Assembly: GCA_946699065.1 (NCBI GenBank)
Contig: CAMPDV010000110.1
Location: 1 to 64,000 of the forward strand
Direction of reading: 5' to 3'
Origin: Loxodes magnus
Lineage: Eukaryota; Ciliophora; Karyorelictea; Loxodida; Loxodidae
DNA length: 64,000 nucleotides
The notes under the pieces: generated by a model
The model's input: the letters and a program-made list of their open reading frames with translations, nothing else
What the model was told of the DNA's origin: nothing
The model's database searches: none
In this document: in pieces, positions 62,273 to 64,000 of the stretch
Numbering within the stretch: the first letter of the stretch is position 1
How the letters are laid out: the number at the start of each line of letters is the position of its first letter
Program-made: the position numbers and the translations under genes

Positions 62273-62755
62273 TTAAGATATGCCAGTTGATACTATTGAA
62301 AGTTTTGTAGTCTCTAAATATAAAAATAAATTACTTGCTATGATTATCAAGTTTACCATGCTTAGTAGCATCATGAATATTCAAGTTGTTTCCACTTTTA
62401 AATTCTTCAAATTATTAATATCTTCGAGTAAACCTTCTAGATTTACTATCCATTTTTTAACGCTTTCAGCTTACCTCTATCCTGCTTTTTATTATATTTT
62501 AACATTTGAAAGAAGTTTTCCAGCTTATGGCTTATTTCAAGCTTCTTAAGGATTTCATTTTTCCTATTCAACAGTACTTTAGTACTTTCAAATACAATCA
62601 TTGTATTTAAAGCTAAAACTTGCATCAGACAAAAGTCTCATTTAGCGCTTATAAATATCAAGCTTAAGACTTGAAAAAGTATCATTTTCCAGTCTCCAAC
62701 CTACATCAAACAAATTTAATAGTTTCCAAGAAGTTACTTGAAGTAAGGATGCCAT
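62273..62755 (-). CDS. R-family protein R5 (160 aa)
   Basis: ATG 62755-62753 to TAA 62275-62273, frame checked. Reads MASLLQVTSWKLLNLFDVGW, RLENDTFSSLKLDIYKRQM, KPQAGKLLSNVKIQQKAG, ESVKKWIVNLEGLLEDINN (family core at 62401-62440), then a C-terminal hydrophobic stretch IFMMLLSMVNLIIIASNLF that is probably a membrane anchor. This is the cleanest short member of the family. Upstream sequence lacks the 5' block found in the other members. Function unknown. Confidence 0.72.
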
Positions 62756-63299
62756 ATTTATAACAATTATAATTTTAGGTTCTTTTGCATTATAAAAATC
62801 ATAAACATTTACTATGAAATAATTTTTATGAATTACATTGTAAATTAAGGGAAATAAACTGATTCTATTATAATCATATTAGTTTTCTCTTTCATACCAC
62901 TAATAACTTAATAATTTTCCTTTACTAAGGAATAACCTGTTTCTTCAAATTTTCTACTAATAAGTTTATTTTTAGCGCTAATGAGATATTAGATCAGTTT
63001 GGTGATAGAGCTATTACAATAAAGCCTGGTATATAATTAAAAATATATAATGTTCTGAGATTAAAGGAACTTTTAACTACTATAAAATAACTATATAATC
63101 ATGATTCTTTACTTATCAATCAAAATTAATAATTTGCTCAATATATTTCTAACTACTAGCCTAATTCTCCCTAAATAGTAAAGGGTATTTAAGTAATTTT
63201 TTAGAATCACTTTAAATTTAATTTTGAAAATAAAGCTTATTTATTAAATAAAAGAAGCTAGGATTTAAGAGAATCTACGTAATCTCTTTGTTTACTAAT
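62756..63299. other. A/T-rich spacer
   Basis: No supported gene; probably the divergent promoter region of R5 and the following gene. Confidence 0.4.
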
Positions 63300-64000
63300 A
63301 AGAGATTATAGAACTCGAAACTGAGCTTAGTTTAATATTATACTAATAAATAAATTAGAAACTTCTGATTACAAAGTTAATTTAAAAGTAACTATCTTTA
63401 CCTCTAGGACTCAAAACTAATCTTATACCATATAGTTGATTATAGCAATACTAATTTATCAACTTTTTTCGATTCTTAGACCATTTAAACTTTATTAAAC
63501 TAATACTGATATAAACATCTATAGAAATTAAAGAGTCATTAAAAGTAATCCTTCTATCTTAAATTATGGAGTTAAGGATATTAATTTATATAGTTTCAAC
63601 CAAAATATAAAAGGACTGTGATCTAATTAGATTGCTTTTATTTATTAAATTAAGAAATTCAAATGTAAGAGATATAAAAAGAAAGATTCTAATCTTTTTT
63701 ATGTTTCTACCTTATAAAAGAGAAAAATAATATAGTCATGGATTTTTTAAGCTGATTAGACTGAACCAGGATAATGAATCTTAGCCTGATGAAACGAGGC
63801 AATTTATTTAGAAATTAGATGAAATTATCAGTTCCTTTAGTTTATTTTGAATTGATAAAGAGCAAACGAGAGAAAAGACTTATCCAAATTAAGAAAAGGT
63901 GATTTTATGCTTTACAAAAGTAATTTATCTTCAGATTATTATGGAGTTAATCTTACAAAATCAGATTTGACTTATAAAAATTAAATGATTAAGAAAATAA
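63300..64000 (+). CDS. Membrane protein, runs off the window (partial, frame uncertain)
   Basis: From about 63367 one frame reads DYKVNLKVTIFTSRTQ, then LIIAILIYQLFSIL (membrane helix), YQTNTDINIYRNQRVIKSN and KDINLYSFNQNIKG. From about 63700 to the window end a second frame is better: HGFFKLIRLNQDNESQPDE, TRQFIQKLDEIISSFSLF, DKEQTREKTYPNQEKV. The change falls in an A-rich run, so an indel or a tiny intron may separate the parts. A juxtamembrane loop with repeated Tyr/Asn is typical of ciliate membrane proteins, but no family is certain. Confidence 0.45.

Overview
The window looks like nuclear DNA of a ciliate-like protist with a reassigned genetic code. It is very A+T-rich, and in the ordinary code almost no long open frame survives. 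When TAA and TAG are read as Gln and TGA as Trp, long proteins appear in single frames: a kinase-MORN protein, a 1172-residue kinase, a 1401-residue repeat-family protein and large membrane proteins. The diagnostic sites are kinase positions where Trp is expected (before Met-Ala-Pro-Glu, and before Glu in subdomain IX), which are TGA. TAA or TGA still seems to end genes where the reading runs into pure A/T. This matches the Condylostoma-type code (all three stops context dependent), or less well the karyorelict type. I cannot name the species. Because no codon is an unconditional stop, an open frame proves nothing here; I relied on paralogues, motifs, purine-rich first codon positions and frame arithmetic. 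Start codons and many ends are approximate.

Layout. 1-3539 (minus) and 21882-26000 (plus) are two near-identical copies of one gene, facing away from each other's 3' ends as a large inverted repeat; a diverged third member lies at 11889-16094 (minus). Tandem arrays sit just upstream of them: 26-bp units at 3565-4482 with a remnant at 21760-21865, and 39-bp units at 16300-16495. Hypothetical genes fill 6201-11530 and 20030-27640. From 28.3 to 36 kb there is an island of less A+T-rich, mostly RNA-related sequence: a candidate RNase MRP RNA, tRNA-Ser(CGA) and tRNA-Leu(CAG) in an exact 650-bp tandem duplication, decayed tRNA-Met copies, two related structured elements (A, B) and an orphan Gag-like zinc-knuckle gene.

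From 36.1 to 45.4 kb is a signalling-type cluster: a MORN gene and a kinase gene on the minus strand (36137-41311), diverging from a third gene that carries kinase and MORN regions in one polypeptide (42736-45405). From 45.9 to 64 kb large membrane or hypothetical proteins alternate with members of a small dispersed family (R1-R5) that share a nearly invariant block of about 38 nt encoding a Glu-Asp-Ile-Asn-Asn-Leu-Lys helix. The neighbours share no obvious pathway. The picture is of a genome region that grows by local duplication of ciliate-specific families, with functional RNA genes embedded.
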